This document shows positions 1 to 6,332 of a stretch of 15,458 bases of DNA, in pieces (position 1 is the stretch's first letter; each line of letters starts with the position of its first letter). Location: the NCBI GenBank assembly GCA_029251065.1, contig JAQXEB010000059.1, positions 1-15,458 on the forward strand. The letters are read 5' to 3'. The translations under genes were made by a program, and so were the position numbers. Source of the DNA: Luminiphilus sp. (GTDB lineage Bacteria; Pseudomonadota; Gammaproteobacteria; Pseudomonadales; Halieaceae). The notes beneath the pieces are model-generated. The model made no database searches. It saw only the letters and a list, made by a program, of their open reading frames with translations, and had not been told where the DNA came from.

Positions 1-57
1 GTATTTGATATTTGAAAGTGGGAATCCTCAGGTGGACGCTCGTACTTTTGAGCCAAA

Positions 58-325
58 TCTGCACACTTCCTCCGTCCCGAATCCCTACAGCATCCATGGC
101 CCCAGGTAGGGATGCTCCGTTCCCGGCCTGACCTGTTCCCCCGGTTATCCAATTACTGTTCCCCTCCGGGAACAGTTCTCGGCACCCGAGTCATGTGGGG
201 GCGAGACATCAATGTCCGCATGTGGAAACCAAAAGGCCGCTTTCGCCGCCCAAAGGCGTTCGGTCCACCATAAAGTCGATTTGTGGTACAGGGTACGACT
301 AGCTCCCCACCTATCCCGTGCAATC
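58..325 (-). ncRNA. ffs: Archaeal signal recognition particle RNA (7S RNA)
   Basis: RNA scaffold of the SRP, which binds SRP54 and SRP19 and targets nascent membrane and secreted proteins. Read on the minus strand, 133-113 gives GGTCAGGCCGGGAACGGAGC plus A, the SRP54-binding helix 8 with a GGAA tetraloop closed by CCG/CGG. Positions 176-155 form a perfect 9-bp hairpin with loop GGAG, which fits the GNAR tetraloop of helix 6 bound by SRP19. The 5' part (about 315-245) has the Alu-domain pattern of archaeal SRP RNAs, including AGGTGGGGAGC and CCCTGTACC. The ends can pair (GCAC at 321-318 with GTGC at 64-61) as a short helix 1. Helix 6 plus a 5' Alu domain in about 270 nt indicates an archaeal and not a bacterial RNA. 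The motifs are certain; the exact ends are estimates. Confidence 0.88.
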
Positions 326-380
326 CTACAACTTGCTCTATTTGAACAAAACCCTTCAGAAACACCGACGCAAAATTAAT

Positions 381-1244
381 TCAGTAAGTGGCAACAATCA
401 TGATGAATAACAAGAAAATCAATGCAATAATAATTCCGATAATCGTCATGACTGAGGCGACTCCGACGCTTAAACCCACAGCAGTCGCTTGTATTGCTCC
501 GCCCAATGGGCTACCTTTCACTTGTGGCTGTGCATGAGGTTGTACATTCACAGTCGGTAGAGGGGTACTTGTTGTTGATGCAGGATACTCAACTGCACCA
601 TAGTGAACCTGGGGTGTAACCGCAGGGGTTTGAATCAAATTGTAACCATATGTCGCCAAAAAGAAACCAAGTGGTACGAGAAGACAACATGAGGTGAACA
701 TTGTTGGGAAGAAGGTGCCTTGGCCGCATCCCATTGAGTCATAATCCCCTCCACTAACTGCTGCTCCGAACCATGACTCGCACGAAAACCACAAATTCCA
801 CTCAATAAGTGCAAGCCAAATTCCAAACAGGATCACACCTACGCCAACAAGCATCATGCCGATGGAAAATTGTTGCTTTGTGAGCCCAAATGCGAATTCT
901 TCATTCCCAAGATGAGTATTCGATTTAATTTGAGGGGATGTGTCAGCAGTTCCGGGGCGCAGTGCACTTTGTTTGGTCAAACATGAAGGACAGGAGATCA
1001 TTCCCTCATAGTCTGCAGGTACACGAAGAATGGTTTGGCACTCGAGGCATTGAATCTCGATGATTTTTTTCTTTGGTACCACCTGTCTGATGATTTGAGA
1101 TGAAGGTGGTGTGGTTTCAAGTGATTCATCCGCCTTCGTGAGACGATCGATGAGAACCTTTTTTGTCCCCGAAACAGGAAGACCATTTTCACGGCACATC
1201 CCTTTGAGTTGGATGACTGTTTTGCCCTCATAGTCAGAAGCCAT
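381..1244 (-). CDS. SAP-motif, zinc-ribbon membrane protein (function unknown)
   Basis: A 287-residue protein of unknown function. Residues about 5-38 fit a SAP motif (helix, KGMCRENGLPVSGTK, helix), a fold usually used for DNA or RNA binding. Residues 66-88 form a short zinc ribbon (C66-x2-C69, C85-x2-C88). Three hydrophobic stretches follow, at about 127-147, 183-203 and 250-287, the last running to the C-terminus. The loop between the first two has two cysteines (C155, C173), and a Pro/Thr/Gln-rich linker precedes the third. The likely topology is a cytosolic N-terminal half anchored by three helices. Proteins combining SAP motifs, zinc ribbons and membrane helices are, to my recollection, common in Marine Group II archaea; that is a family impression and not a search result. 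It lies 60 bases downstream of the ccmE-like gene on the same strand and ends about 55 bases before the SRP RNA. The start ATG is preceded by a G-rich stretch at short spacing. Confidence 0.8.
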   Translation of the reverse strand: MASDYEGKTVIQLKGMCRENGLPVSGTKKVLIDRLTKADESLETTPPSSQIIRQVVPKKKIIEIQCLECQTILRVPADYEGMISCPSCLTKQSALRPGTADTSPQIKSNTHLGNEEFAFGLTKQQFSIGMMLVGVGVILFGIWLALIEWNLWFSCESWFGAAVSGGDYDSMGCGQGTFFPTMFTSCCLLVPLGFFLATYGYNLIQTPAVTPQVHYGAVEYPASTTSTPLPTVNVQPHAQPQVKGSPLGGAIQATAVGLSVGVASVMTIIGIIIALIFLLFIMIVATY

Positions 1245-1304
1245 GTGTCCCCATGTGACCCATTGGAATTAAGCGTTGAGCCGGTAGCAGATTTTTCAGG
1301 ATGT

Positions 1305-1697
1305 TTAGTCAGATGAAGGTTCTTCTTCGTACTTCGAAGGGCAGGATGTCTTGATAATGTCAGCTTCGAGCACATAGACTCCATCCTCGAATTTGAGGAT
1401 ACCTTGGGCATAGACCGTCCGGTTGTCCCCAAGACCGTTTGAGACCGATGCATCAGAATAATCGATGCTTAGTTCGTGTGATTCACCATGGAGAGTGAAC
1501 ACCAGTGTGCTGTTATCGATGCTACCATCCAACACTTCACCGCGCACTGCAATCTCCTTTCCAACAAATGCATCAGGGTCTTCCATTAGATCGTCAACAG
1601 CCCGAGTTGGTTCTGGAGCCTGAAGCAGAATCACACCCAACAGGCCGATCGTGATGACCGCCCCGAGAATGAGAAAACGAGTTCTACGAGCGTACAT
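1305..1697 (-). CDS. ccmE: CcmE-like haem chaperone, CxxxY type
   Basis: A 130-residue protein with an N-terminal signal anchor (about residues 7-25) and a C-terminal OB-fold-like beta domain (about 45-115), the layout of CcmE. CcmE holds haem covalently outside the membrane and passes it to apocytochrome c. The core pattern fits CcmE: a VRGEVLDGSI strand, then VFTLHGESHELSIDYSD, then AQGILKFEDGVYVLEADIIK. Most CcmE proteins bind haem through His in an HxxxY motif. Here the same place reads C119-P-S-K-Y123, the CxxxY form known from archaea and some sulfate reducers. The acidic tail after Y123 is short, as in the family. It starts 21 bases after pyrD on the same strand, so the two are probably co-transcribed. 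No other ccm gene is in view. The assignment rests on the motif and layout; other anchored OB-fold proteins are possible but less likely given the CxxxY. Confidence 0.8.
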   Translation of the reverse strand: MYARRTRFLILGAVITIGLLGVILLQAPEPTRAVDDLMEDPDAFVGKEIAVRGEVLDGSIDNSTLVFTLHGESHELSIDYSDASVSNGLGDNRTVYAQGILKFEDGVYVLEADIIKTSCPSKYEEEPSSD

Positions 1698-1718
1698 TCA
1701 ATCCCATCCACACTGCGG

Positions 1719-2858
1719 TCATTCATCAACCCGTTGGCTTTCACGGTGTGCAAAGCCAATCGCTTCATCGATGGAATCATAGGGGCTTTGCTGAAGTTTC
1801 TTACGAACGCCGTTGATGATTGACTTCGTGAGAGCAGGTCCTTCGAAAACAAAGCCGCTGTAGGCTTGAAGCAAGCAAGCGCCTGCACCAATCTTTGCCC
1901 AGGCATCCTCTGCGTTGCTAATTCCACCTACACCGACAATTGGCCATTCACCATTCGTCAGTTCATAGATTCGGTGTATCATGGCCGTTGAGCGGGTGTT
2001 TACTGGTGCACCACTCATGCCCCCTGTTTGGCCGAAGATGTTTCTGTCCTTTTCCGTCGTTGCTTCGGGACGTTCAATGGTTGTGTTCGTTGCGACGATG
2101 CCATCGCATCCGGCTTCACGAGCAGTCTTGACAACGGCAACCAATTGGTCATCCGACAAATCTGGTGCTATTTTTACGAGGAGTGGTTTCACGCCGACCT
2201 GATGTTGCTGTGCCATTGTTGTGTTCACTGCGTTGCAGGCTTCGACAATCGATGCCAATGCATCATCATGCTGTAACTCACGCAAATTCGGGGTGTTAGG
2301 CGATGACACATTAATCACAAAGACATCACAAAAGGGCCACAAGCGTTCCATGGTTGTAGCATAGTCACCTGGAGCCTCATCCAACGGAGTCAGTTTTGAT
2401 TTACCCAAGTTCGCCCATAATGGGACGGATGGTTTGCCAAATTTTGCCACATGCTTTGCGAGTTGTGCAGCTATGTTTTGGGAACCCGGATTGTTGAAGC
2501 CCATGCGGTTCACAAGCGCTTTGGAAGTTCCAGAACGAAACATCCTCGGCTTTGGATTCCCACCTTGTTCGAGCGCCGTAACTCCTCCGATTTCGATAAA
2601 GCCCAATCCAAGAGATTCCCAGCCACGTATGGCCTCCGCTCGCTTATCCATTCCAGCAGCGAGTCCAAAGGGCGTCGGATAGCGGGAACCAAATCGTTGA
2701 ACTGGAAGCGCCTTAGGCGAATACATTCCACGAAGTAGGCTTCGTGTGACGGGGTTGCTACTCAAAATTCTCAGGCCAAGAATGGCCCGACCGTGTGCTT
2801 TCTCAGAGTCCTGGACGGCAAGGAATGGCCGACTCGTAAGCCTGTAACCGATTCCCAT
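1719..2858 (-). CDS. pyrD: Dihydroorotate dehydrogenase (quinone), class 2
   Basis: Oxidises dihydroorotate to orotate in pyrimidine synthesis, passing electrons through FMN to membrane quinone. The 379 residues carry the expected order of motifs: FGLAAGMDKRAEAI (64-77), EIGGVT (89-94), NPKPRMFR (101-108), NRMGFNNPG (117-125), NVSSPNTPNLRELQ (183-196), VKIAPDL (228-234), ATNTT (256-260), GGMSGAPV (279-286) and the FMN-phosphate site GVGGI (309-313). The catalytic base is Ser186, aligned with Ser175 of E. coli PyrD; a serine base and the N-terminal helical extension (residues 1-55) define the membrane-associated class 2. Length is a little above the usual 336. I see no clear Shine-Dalgarno before the ATG at 2858. 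It is divergent from the gene at 2912 (53 bases between) and leads a minus-strand group with the ccmE-like gene. Confidence 0.95.
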   Translation of the reverse strand: MGIGYRLTSRPFLAVQDSEKAHGRAILGLRILSSNPVTRSLLRGMYSPKALPVQRFGSRYPTPFGLAAGMDKRAEAIRGWESLGLGFIEIGGVTALEQGGNPKPRMFRSGTSKALVNRMGFNNPGSQNIAAQLAKHVAKFGKPSVPLWANLGKSKLTPLDEAPGDYATTMERLWPFCDVFVINVSSPNTPNLRELQHDDALASIVEACNAVNTTMAQQHQVGVKPLLVKIAPDLSDDQLVAVVKTAREAGCDGIVATNTTIERPEATTEKDRNIFGQTGGMSGAPVNTRSTAMIHRIYELTNGEWPIVGVGGISNAEDAWAKIGAGACLLQAYSGFVFEGPALTKSIINGVRKKLQQSPYDSIDEAIGFAHRESQRVDE

Positions 2859-2911
2859 GATTGATGCCTTGAACCGACATCCTTCAAGACTTCGGCCTGT
2901 TGGAGTGAAAT

Positions 2912-3331
2912 GTGCGGATTGATGATCAAATGTGGCCGGCCGTTCGCGAGGCTGCTCGGAGAATCTTACGGGAGGATTCGCTCATCATTCGAACGCCCGC
3001 TCGGTTTGGCGAAGAGATCGAACGACTCATCCTCATGATGGGTGATGCCCAACCGTCGAGACTTTCATTCCCAGCGGTCATTGAGGTAGAAGCTCCCTCG
3101 ATCGATGTGGAGCAAGTCATCGAGGCATCTGCGAAATCAACTCATTTGGCGCGGCTCGGTCCCGAAGAGCCGCCCGTCGATGTATGTTGGATTCCGCTCG
3201 ACACGGATCAGGCATGGGCAGCCATTTTCGAAGCGTGTGAGGACCTGTTAGAGGCAGGGTACCCTGGTTGTGAAGGATGTGGTGGACTTCTTGATTGTCC
3301 ATTACGAACAATATTATTTTCCCGCATTTAA
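2912..3331 (+). CDS. Unrecognised archaeal protein, 3' end replaced at the contig junction
   Basis: I do not recognise this protein. It starts with GTG, chosen because GGAG lies at 2902-2905 with six bases between; an in-frame ATG at 2930 is an alternative. The first ~115 residues look like genuine soluble coding sequence: an N-terminal helix (PAVREAARRIL), a strand-rich centre with many Glu and Asp, and DQAWAAIFEACEDLLEAG (about residues 99-116). A Cys-rich patch GCEGCGGLLDC follows (about 119-129). From roughly position 3255-3285 onward the DNA is instead the 3' end of lspA read in another frame, so the last 10-25 residues, including LRTILFSRI and the stop, are probably not native. The true protein is therefore likely longer or different at its C-terminus. 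It is divergent from pyrD. Confidence 0.55.
   Translation: MRIDDQMWPAVREAARRILREDSLIIRTPARFGEEIERLILMMGDAQPSRLSFPAVIEVEAPSIDVEQVIEASAKSTHLARLGPEEPPVDVCWIPLDTDQAWAAIFEACEDLLEAGYPGCEGCGGLLDCPLRTILFSRI
3250..3285. other. Probable chimeric junction: archaeal sequence to gammaproteobacterial sequence
   Basis: Left of here the plus-strand frame from 2912 is open and all other content is archaeal. Right of here lspA becomes readable in a different frame, at VVDFL (from 3279), with no upstream part of the gene; an in-frame TAG at 3249-3251 blocks the lspA frame. GGATGTGGTGGA (3275-3286) is readable as GCGG in one gene and as VVD in the other, and could be a stretch of microhomology where unrelated molecules were joined. 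The exact base cannot be fixed from one sequence. Confidence 0.8.
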
Positions 3332-3410
3332 TGTCGCCGATGCGGCCATTTCGGTTGGGGCAGTGTTTCTGCTGCTCGACCTATTTTTAGCGAAAGAGGA
3401 GTCTGTGTGA
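3276..3410 (+). CDS. lspA: Lipoprotein signal peptidase II, C-terminal fragment (5' end missing)
   Basis: Only the last ~44 codons remain. They read VVDFLIVHYEQYYFPAFNVA, then DAAISVGAVFLLLDLF and a short Lys/Glu-rich tail. This is the C-terminal end of LspA, the inner-membrane aspartyl protease that removes the signal peptide of lipidated prolipoproteins. The fragment keeps the second catalytic Asp region (FNVAD, which aligns with FNLAD of E. coli) and the last membrane helix; the VVDF strand is also typical. The first three helices and the first catalytic Asp are absent because of the junction. The stop TGA (3408-3410) overlaps the fkpB start as GTGA. In Pseudomonas lspA also directly precedes fkpB and ispH, so this is the expected neighbour. 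The fragment has no start of its own and would not be made from this contig. Confidence 0.85.
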   Translation, partial: DVVDFLIVHYEQYYFPAFNVADAAISVGAVFLLLDLFLAKEESV

Positions 3411-3871
3411 GTGCTTCAACCCCAATAGGACCTGGTACCCGAGTTGTTTTGTTCTTCACCTTGGGGTTGGACAATGGCGACTTAATTGACTCAACGGGCG
3501 ATCGTGCGGCTGAGTTCGTGTTCGGCGATGGCAAATTATTGCCAGGGTTCGAGGCGGTTTTGGTGGGTCTCACCAAGGGGCATAAAGAAACCTTCCAGCT
3601 TGAGCCAGAACAAGGGTTTGGTTTGGTTAATCCAGATAACATCCATGTCCTGAAGCGGTCTGACTTTGCGCGAGAGTTATTATTGGAGCCCGGGCTTGTG
3701 GTCTCTTTTATGGACCAGCAGCAGCAAGGCGAGTTGCCAGGCGTTGTCCGAAAAGTTTTTGAGGAGGCTGTGGAGGTTGATTTTAACCATCCGCTTGCGG
3801 GTAAGGTGATTACCTTTGAAGTGGATATCGTGAGTGTGAGCCAAGTCACACAGGAGATCGCGCGCGGATGA
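3407..3871 (+). CDS. fkpB: FKBP-type peptidyl-prolyl cis-trans isomerase, SlpA family
   Basis: A 154-residue cytoplasmic prolyl isomerase and chaperone of the FkpB/SlpA group. The FKBP half-domain begins near residue 10 (VVLFFTLGLDNGDLIDST), with FVFGDGKLLPGFEAVLVGL at about 38-55 and the EPEQGFG turn at 66-72. The insert-in-flap domain follows (about 76-122), and the chain returns to the FKBP fold at DFNHPLAGKVITFEVDIVSV (about 125-144). NHPLAGK is a strong signature of this family. Length is normal. The start is GTG at 3407, overlapping the lspA stop, with a good ribosome site GAGGAG at 3396-3401. Its stop overlaps the ispH start as ATGA. The order lspA-fkpB-ispH is conserved in many gammaproteobacteria. 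Confidence 0.95.
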   Translation: MSASTPIGPGTRVVLFFTLGLDNGDLIDSTGDRAAEFVFGDGKLLPGFEAVLVGLTKGHKETFQLEPEQGFGLVNPDNIHVLKRSDFARELLLEPGLVVSFMDQQQQGELPGVVRKVFEEAVEVDFNHPLAGKVITFEVDIVSVSQVTQEIARG

Positions 3872-4830
3872 AGCAAGGGAAGGATCTAACGAGGGTGTTT
3901 GAGGTGCGTGTCGCGAGCCCTCGCGGGTTTTGTGCGGGGGTTGATCGGGCGATTGAAATCGTTAATCGCGCTTTGACGCAGTTTGGGGCGCCAGTCTTTG
4001 TGCGGCACGAGGTGGTTCACAATAAACATGTGGTTCAGGATTTAAGAGAACGTGGCGCCATTTTTGTGGAAGAGGTGCGTGAAATCCCGGAAGGCGCCCT
4101 GTGTATTTTTAGCGCCCACGGCGTGTCGCAGCAGGTTCGGCGAGATGCCGAGGCCCGAGGCTTGAGGGTCTTTGATGCAACCTGCCCGTTAGTCACCAAG
4201 GTTCATCTTGAGGTGTCCAAAGCGGCCAAAGACGGATTCGATACAGTTTTGATTGGACACGAAGGTCACCCAGAGGTGGAAGGCACCCTGGGTCAGATCG
4301 CCTCGGATGGCCAAGGCCAGAAATACTTGATCGAAACCGTTGAAGACGTTGAAACGCTCGAAGTCCGCGACCCCGAAAAGCTTAGCTTTGTGACCCAAAC
4401 GACCTTGTCGGTCGATGACACCCAGCAGGTTATTGCGTCGTTGCAGCAACGTTTTCCCAATATTCAAGGGCCCAAAAAGAACGATATTTGTTATGCCACT
4501 CAGAATCGGCAGGACGCGGTGAAAGCCTTAGCAAAAGCCTGTGATTTGGTGCTGGTCGTCGGCTCGCAAAACAGTTCGAACTCCAACCGATTGCGGGAGT
4601 TGGCAGAACGACTCGGCAGTCAGGCGCACTTGATCGATCACCACTCGCAGATCGATGTCGATTGGCTGGATGGCAAGCGAGCAGTTGGCGTGACCAGCGG
4701 CGCCTCGGCGCCAGAACAATTGGTGCAGGAAGTGCTGGGGTATCTGACGCAACTGGGCGGTCAGTTTGTGGAAACAGCGGCTACAACCATTGAAGAAGTA
4801 GAGTTTTCGTTACCGAAAGCGTTACGATGA
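3868..4830 (+). CDS. ispH: 4-hydroxy-3-methylbut-2-enyl diphosphate reductase
   Basis: Last enzyme of the MEP isoprenoid pathway: reduces HMBPP to IPP and DMAPP with an oxygen-sensitive iron-sulfur cluster. The three cluster cysteines are C22 (PRGFCAG), C106 (DATCPLV) and C208 (NDICYATQNRQ), matching C12, C96 and C197 of E. coli. Substrate and proton-relay residues are also present: H51 in VVHNKHVV, H84 in SAHGVS, H134 and E136 in GHEGHPEVEGT, and Thr in TQTTLSVDDT. The chain is 320 residues, normal, with about ten extra at the N-terminus. The start ATG overlaps the fkpB stop (ATGA); AGGAG at 3852-3856 lies eleven bases upstream. The stop overlaps the pilE start (ATGA), so an essential isoprenoid gene is coupled to the pilus genes. 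Confidence 0.97.
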   Translation: MKQGKDLTRVFEVRVASPRGFCAGVDRAIEIVNRALTQFGAPVFVRHEVVHNKHVVQDLRERGAIFVEEVREIPEGALCIFSAHGVSQQVRRDAEARGLRVFDATCPLVTKVHLEVSKAAKDGFDTVLIGHEGHPEVEGTLGQIASDGQGQKYLIETVEDVETLEVRDPEKLSFVTQTTLSVDDTQQVIASLQQRFPNIQGPKKNDICYATQNRQDAVKALAKACDLVLVVGSQNSSNSNRLRELAERLGSQAHLIDHHSQIDVDWLDGKRAVGVTSGASAPEQLVQEVLGYLTQLGGQFVETAATTIEEVEFSLPKALR

Positions 4831-5249
4831 GTCCCGATCCGGCAAAAAGGTCAGCTGCTATGAAATGGGGAGCATTAGAGCAGGGCTTTACCTTAATCGA
4901 GCTGATGGTGACGGTTGCGATCATTGGTATCATTTCGGCCATTGCGATTCCAAGTTACCAAGGTTATATCGCGGACAGTTATCTCAATCAGGCGGCGGTG
5001 GACGTGAAGGTCTGCGCGATGGATTTAGAGCGATATTACGGTAACGGCTTCACCTACGACTATCTCACCGAGGGAGACCCGATCCCGTGTGATCAGGCGT
5101 CGCCGACGAGTGGCACAGCGCAATACACTTTATCGGTTGTGAGCTTGTCTGAATCGACCTATACCATTCAAGCAAGGTTGGCCTCTGGTGCGGCTTGTGC
5201 AGGAAACTGTATCGATCTTAATCATTTGGGCGTTCAGACCATTGAGTAG
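4827..5249 (+). CDS. pilE: Type IV minor pilin, PilE-like
   Basis: A 140-residue prepilin with the class III signal QG|FTLIELMVTVAIIGIISA: Gly20 at -1, Phe at +1 and Glu at +5, followed by the hydrophobic N-terminal helix. Prepilin peptidase would cleave after Gly20. The pattern IPSYQGYIADSYLNQAAVDV fits the PilE/ComP type of minor pilin, and four cysteines in the globular part (near VCAMD, PCDQ and AACAGNC) can form disulfides. The start at 4827 overlaps the ispH stop (ATGA) but gives a 20-residue leader. An in-frame ATG at 4860, with AAGG at 4847-4850, gives a typical 9-residue leader and may be the real start. In Pseudomonas pilE also lies beside ispH, and the product takes part in the minor-pilin complex that primes pilus assembly. 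It could equally be named ComP-like. Confidence 0.85.
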   Translation: MSPDPAKRSAAMKWGALEQGFTLIELMVTVAIIGIISAIAIPSYQGYIADSYLNQAAVDVKVCAMDLERYYGNGFTYDYLTEGDPIPCDQASPTSGTAQYTLSVVSLSESTYTIQARLASGAACAGNCIDLNHLGVQTIE

Positions 5250-5259
5250 GCCCAGATAA

Positions 5260-5853
5260 ATGAAGCGACGTCTGACAAGTTGCGATCGTAAGGGTCAGGC
5301 GCTCAATACAGCCACTCGGCCGCAATACAGCCATGGGGCGCCGCCGCACCGCCGCGTGCAGCAGGGCTTTACCCTGATCGAACTCATGATCACCCTCATT
5401 ATTGCCGCCATTTTGCTATCGGTCGCGGCGCCCGCGTATCAGTCTTTTATTGGCAGCACCGCGTTGACCACCGCGACCAACGACTTGGTTGCCGCCCTGA
5501 ATATGGCGCGAAGCGAGGCCTTGAAACGCGATGGCGCCGTCACGTTGCGTGCGGGTGATGCGGATACGTCGAGTGATGATTTTGCGGATGGCTATTGCAT
5601 CGTGCCGGGCAGAACGAACACAAACTGTGACGGTGCGCTTCGATTTTTCCCCGCGGTGGGTTCCGATATCACGATGGTTGTTTCAGGCGGAGTCAGTACC
5701 ATGGTGACTTTTAATGGTTTGGGCGGGCTCACGAACGCGGCCAACGCCCCGCAATCGTTCGAGCTCTGTCGCGCCAACGAAGATCATCGCCGCGTGACCA
5801 TCGCGCTGGTCGGACGATCTAAGATTTCAGCGGATACGAGTTGCCCGCTATGA
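5260..5853 (+). CDS. fimU: Type IV minor pilin, FimU/GspH family
   Basis: A 197-residue prepilin with QQG|FTLIELMITLIIAAILL (Gly36 at -1, Glu41 at +5) and the GspH/FimT pattern PAYQSFIGSTALTTATNDLVAALNMARSEALKR. Position in the cluster just before pilV, as in Pseudomonas, points to FimU, the pseudopilin that links the minor-pilin tip to the pilus shaft. The C-terminal part has LVGRSKIS, a GRxK variant of the GRxR motif seen in DNA-binding FimT, and cysteines (ELCRAN, TSCPL) for the family disulfide. The leader is unusually long, 36 residues, and contains an 11-base direct repeat. The only shorter standard start is GTG at 5356, which would leave a four-residue leader and has no ribosome site. 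It begins ten bases after pilE, and its stop overlaps the pilV ATG. Confidence 0.85.
   Translation: MKRRLTSCDRKGQALNTATRPQYSHGAPPHRRVQQGFTLIELMITLIIAAILLSVAAPAYQSFIGSTALTTATNDLVAALNMARSEALKRDGAVTLRAGDADTSSDDFADGYCIVPGRTNTNCDGALRFFPAVGSDITMVVSGGVSTMVTFNGLGGLTNAANAPQSFELCRANEDHRRVTIALVGRSKISADTSCPL
5304..5333 (+). repeat. 11-base direct repeat in the fimU leader
   Basis: CAATACAGCCA occurs at 5304-5314 and again at 5323-5333, a 19-base step. It lies in the stretch encoding the unusually long fimU leader. The two copies are in different codon phases, so it does not encode a peptide repeat; it may mark a small past duplication. Confidence 0.6.
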
Positions 5854-6332
5854 TAAGGCTGACACGACGTCAGCTGGGGGTCACCTTGATCGAGTTGCTG
5901 ATTACGATGGTGATTGTGTCGATCGGCGTTTTAGGGCTTGCCGGTGTTCAAATATTGAGTCTGAAACAGGCGCGTGAAGCGGGGCAAAAAATGGTCGCCC
6001 TGCAGGCGGCCAACGATTTGCTGGACCGAATTCGAGTCAACCCTAATGCAGATTATAGCTGGCCTGCTGGCTCAGCGGCGGCTAATTGCGCAAATACAAC
6101 CTGCACGCCGGCGCAGATGGCGGTTTTTGATCTCACGCTCTGGGATTGTCGGTTAGGGCAGCCCAGCGACGCGTGCAAAACAGCTTTTGGACTAACTGAC
6201 GCGGACTTTGACCGGTTGCCGAGCGGGGAGGGCTTGGTGAGCGCGGCTTCCGGGACCTACACTGTCACCGTTCAATGGGATCTGACAGATTCGACAAAGC
6301 AAGACATCACCGTTGCTGCGAGAGTCAATTGA
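5850..6332 (+). CDS. pilV: Type IV minor pilin PilV
   Basis: A prepilin of 160 residues. Signal MIRLTRRQLG|VTLIELLITMVIVSIGVLG, with Gly at -1 and Glu at +5. The segment SLKQAREAGQKMVALQAAND LLDRIRVNP is the classic PilV stretch, and three Cys pairs (ANCANTTC, DCRL..DAC) may give disulfides. PilV is one of the four core minor pilins that build the pilus tip. I place the start at ATG 5850 because it overlaps the fimU stop as ATGA and gives a 10-residue leader; the frame also opens at TTG 5841, which adds three residues and has no support. The stop TGA (6330-6332) shares one base with the pilW start. Confidence 0.9.
   Translation: MIRLTRRQLGVTLIELLITMVIVSIGVLGLAGVQILSLKQAREAGQKMVALQAANDLLDRIRVNPNADYSWPAGSAAANCANTTCTPAQMAVFDLTLWDCRLGQPSDACKTAFGLTDADFDRLPSGEGLVSAASGTYTVTVQWDLTDSTKQDITVAARVN

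Noticed and set aside
331..360. Archaeal TATA box for the SRP RNA
   Set aside because: An AT-rich stretch (TTCAAATA on the minus strand, 339-346) is present, but it is too close to the estimated RNA start to call with confidence.
153..365. Open frame of 70 codons on the minus strand
   Set aside because: It lies within the SRP RNA, whose helix 6, helix 8 and Alu motifs explain the sequence; the peptide has no family features.
998..1453. Open frame of 151 codons on the minus strand across the ccmE/SAP gap
   Set aside because: It overlaps two better genes in other frames, is rich in Ser, Arg and Lys as shadow frames often are, and has no recognisable domain.
3250..3331. Genuine lateral transfer of archaeal genes into a gammaproteobacterium
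   Set aside because: No mobile element, integrase, tRNA or repeat is present, and the boundary breaks two genes, one of them (lspA) essential. A chimera is simpler.
3328..3876. Open frame of 182 codons antisense to fkpB
   Set aside because: Complete antisense overlap with a clearly identified FkpB; composition (Ser, Pro, Thr, Lys) is typical of a shadow.
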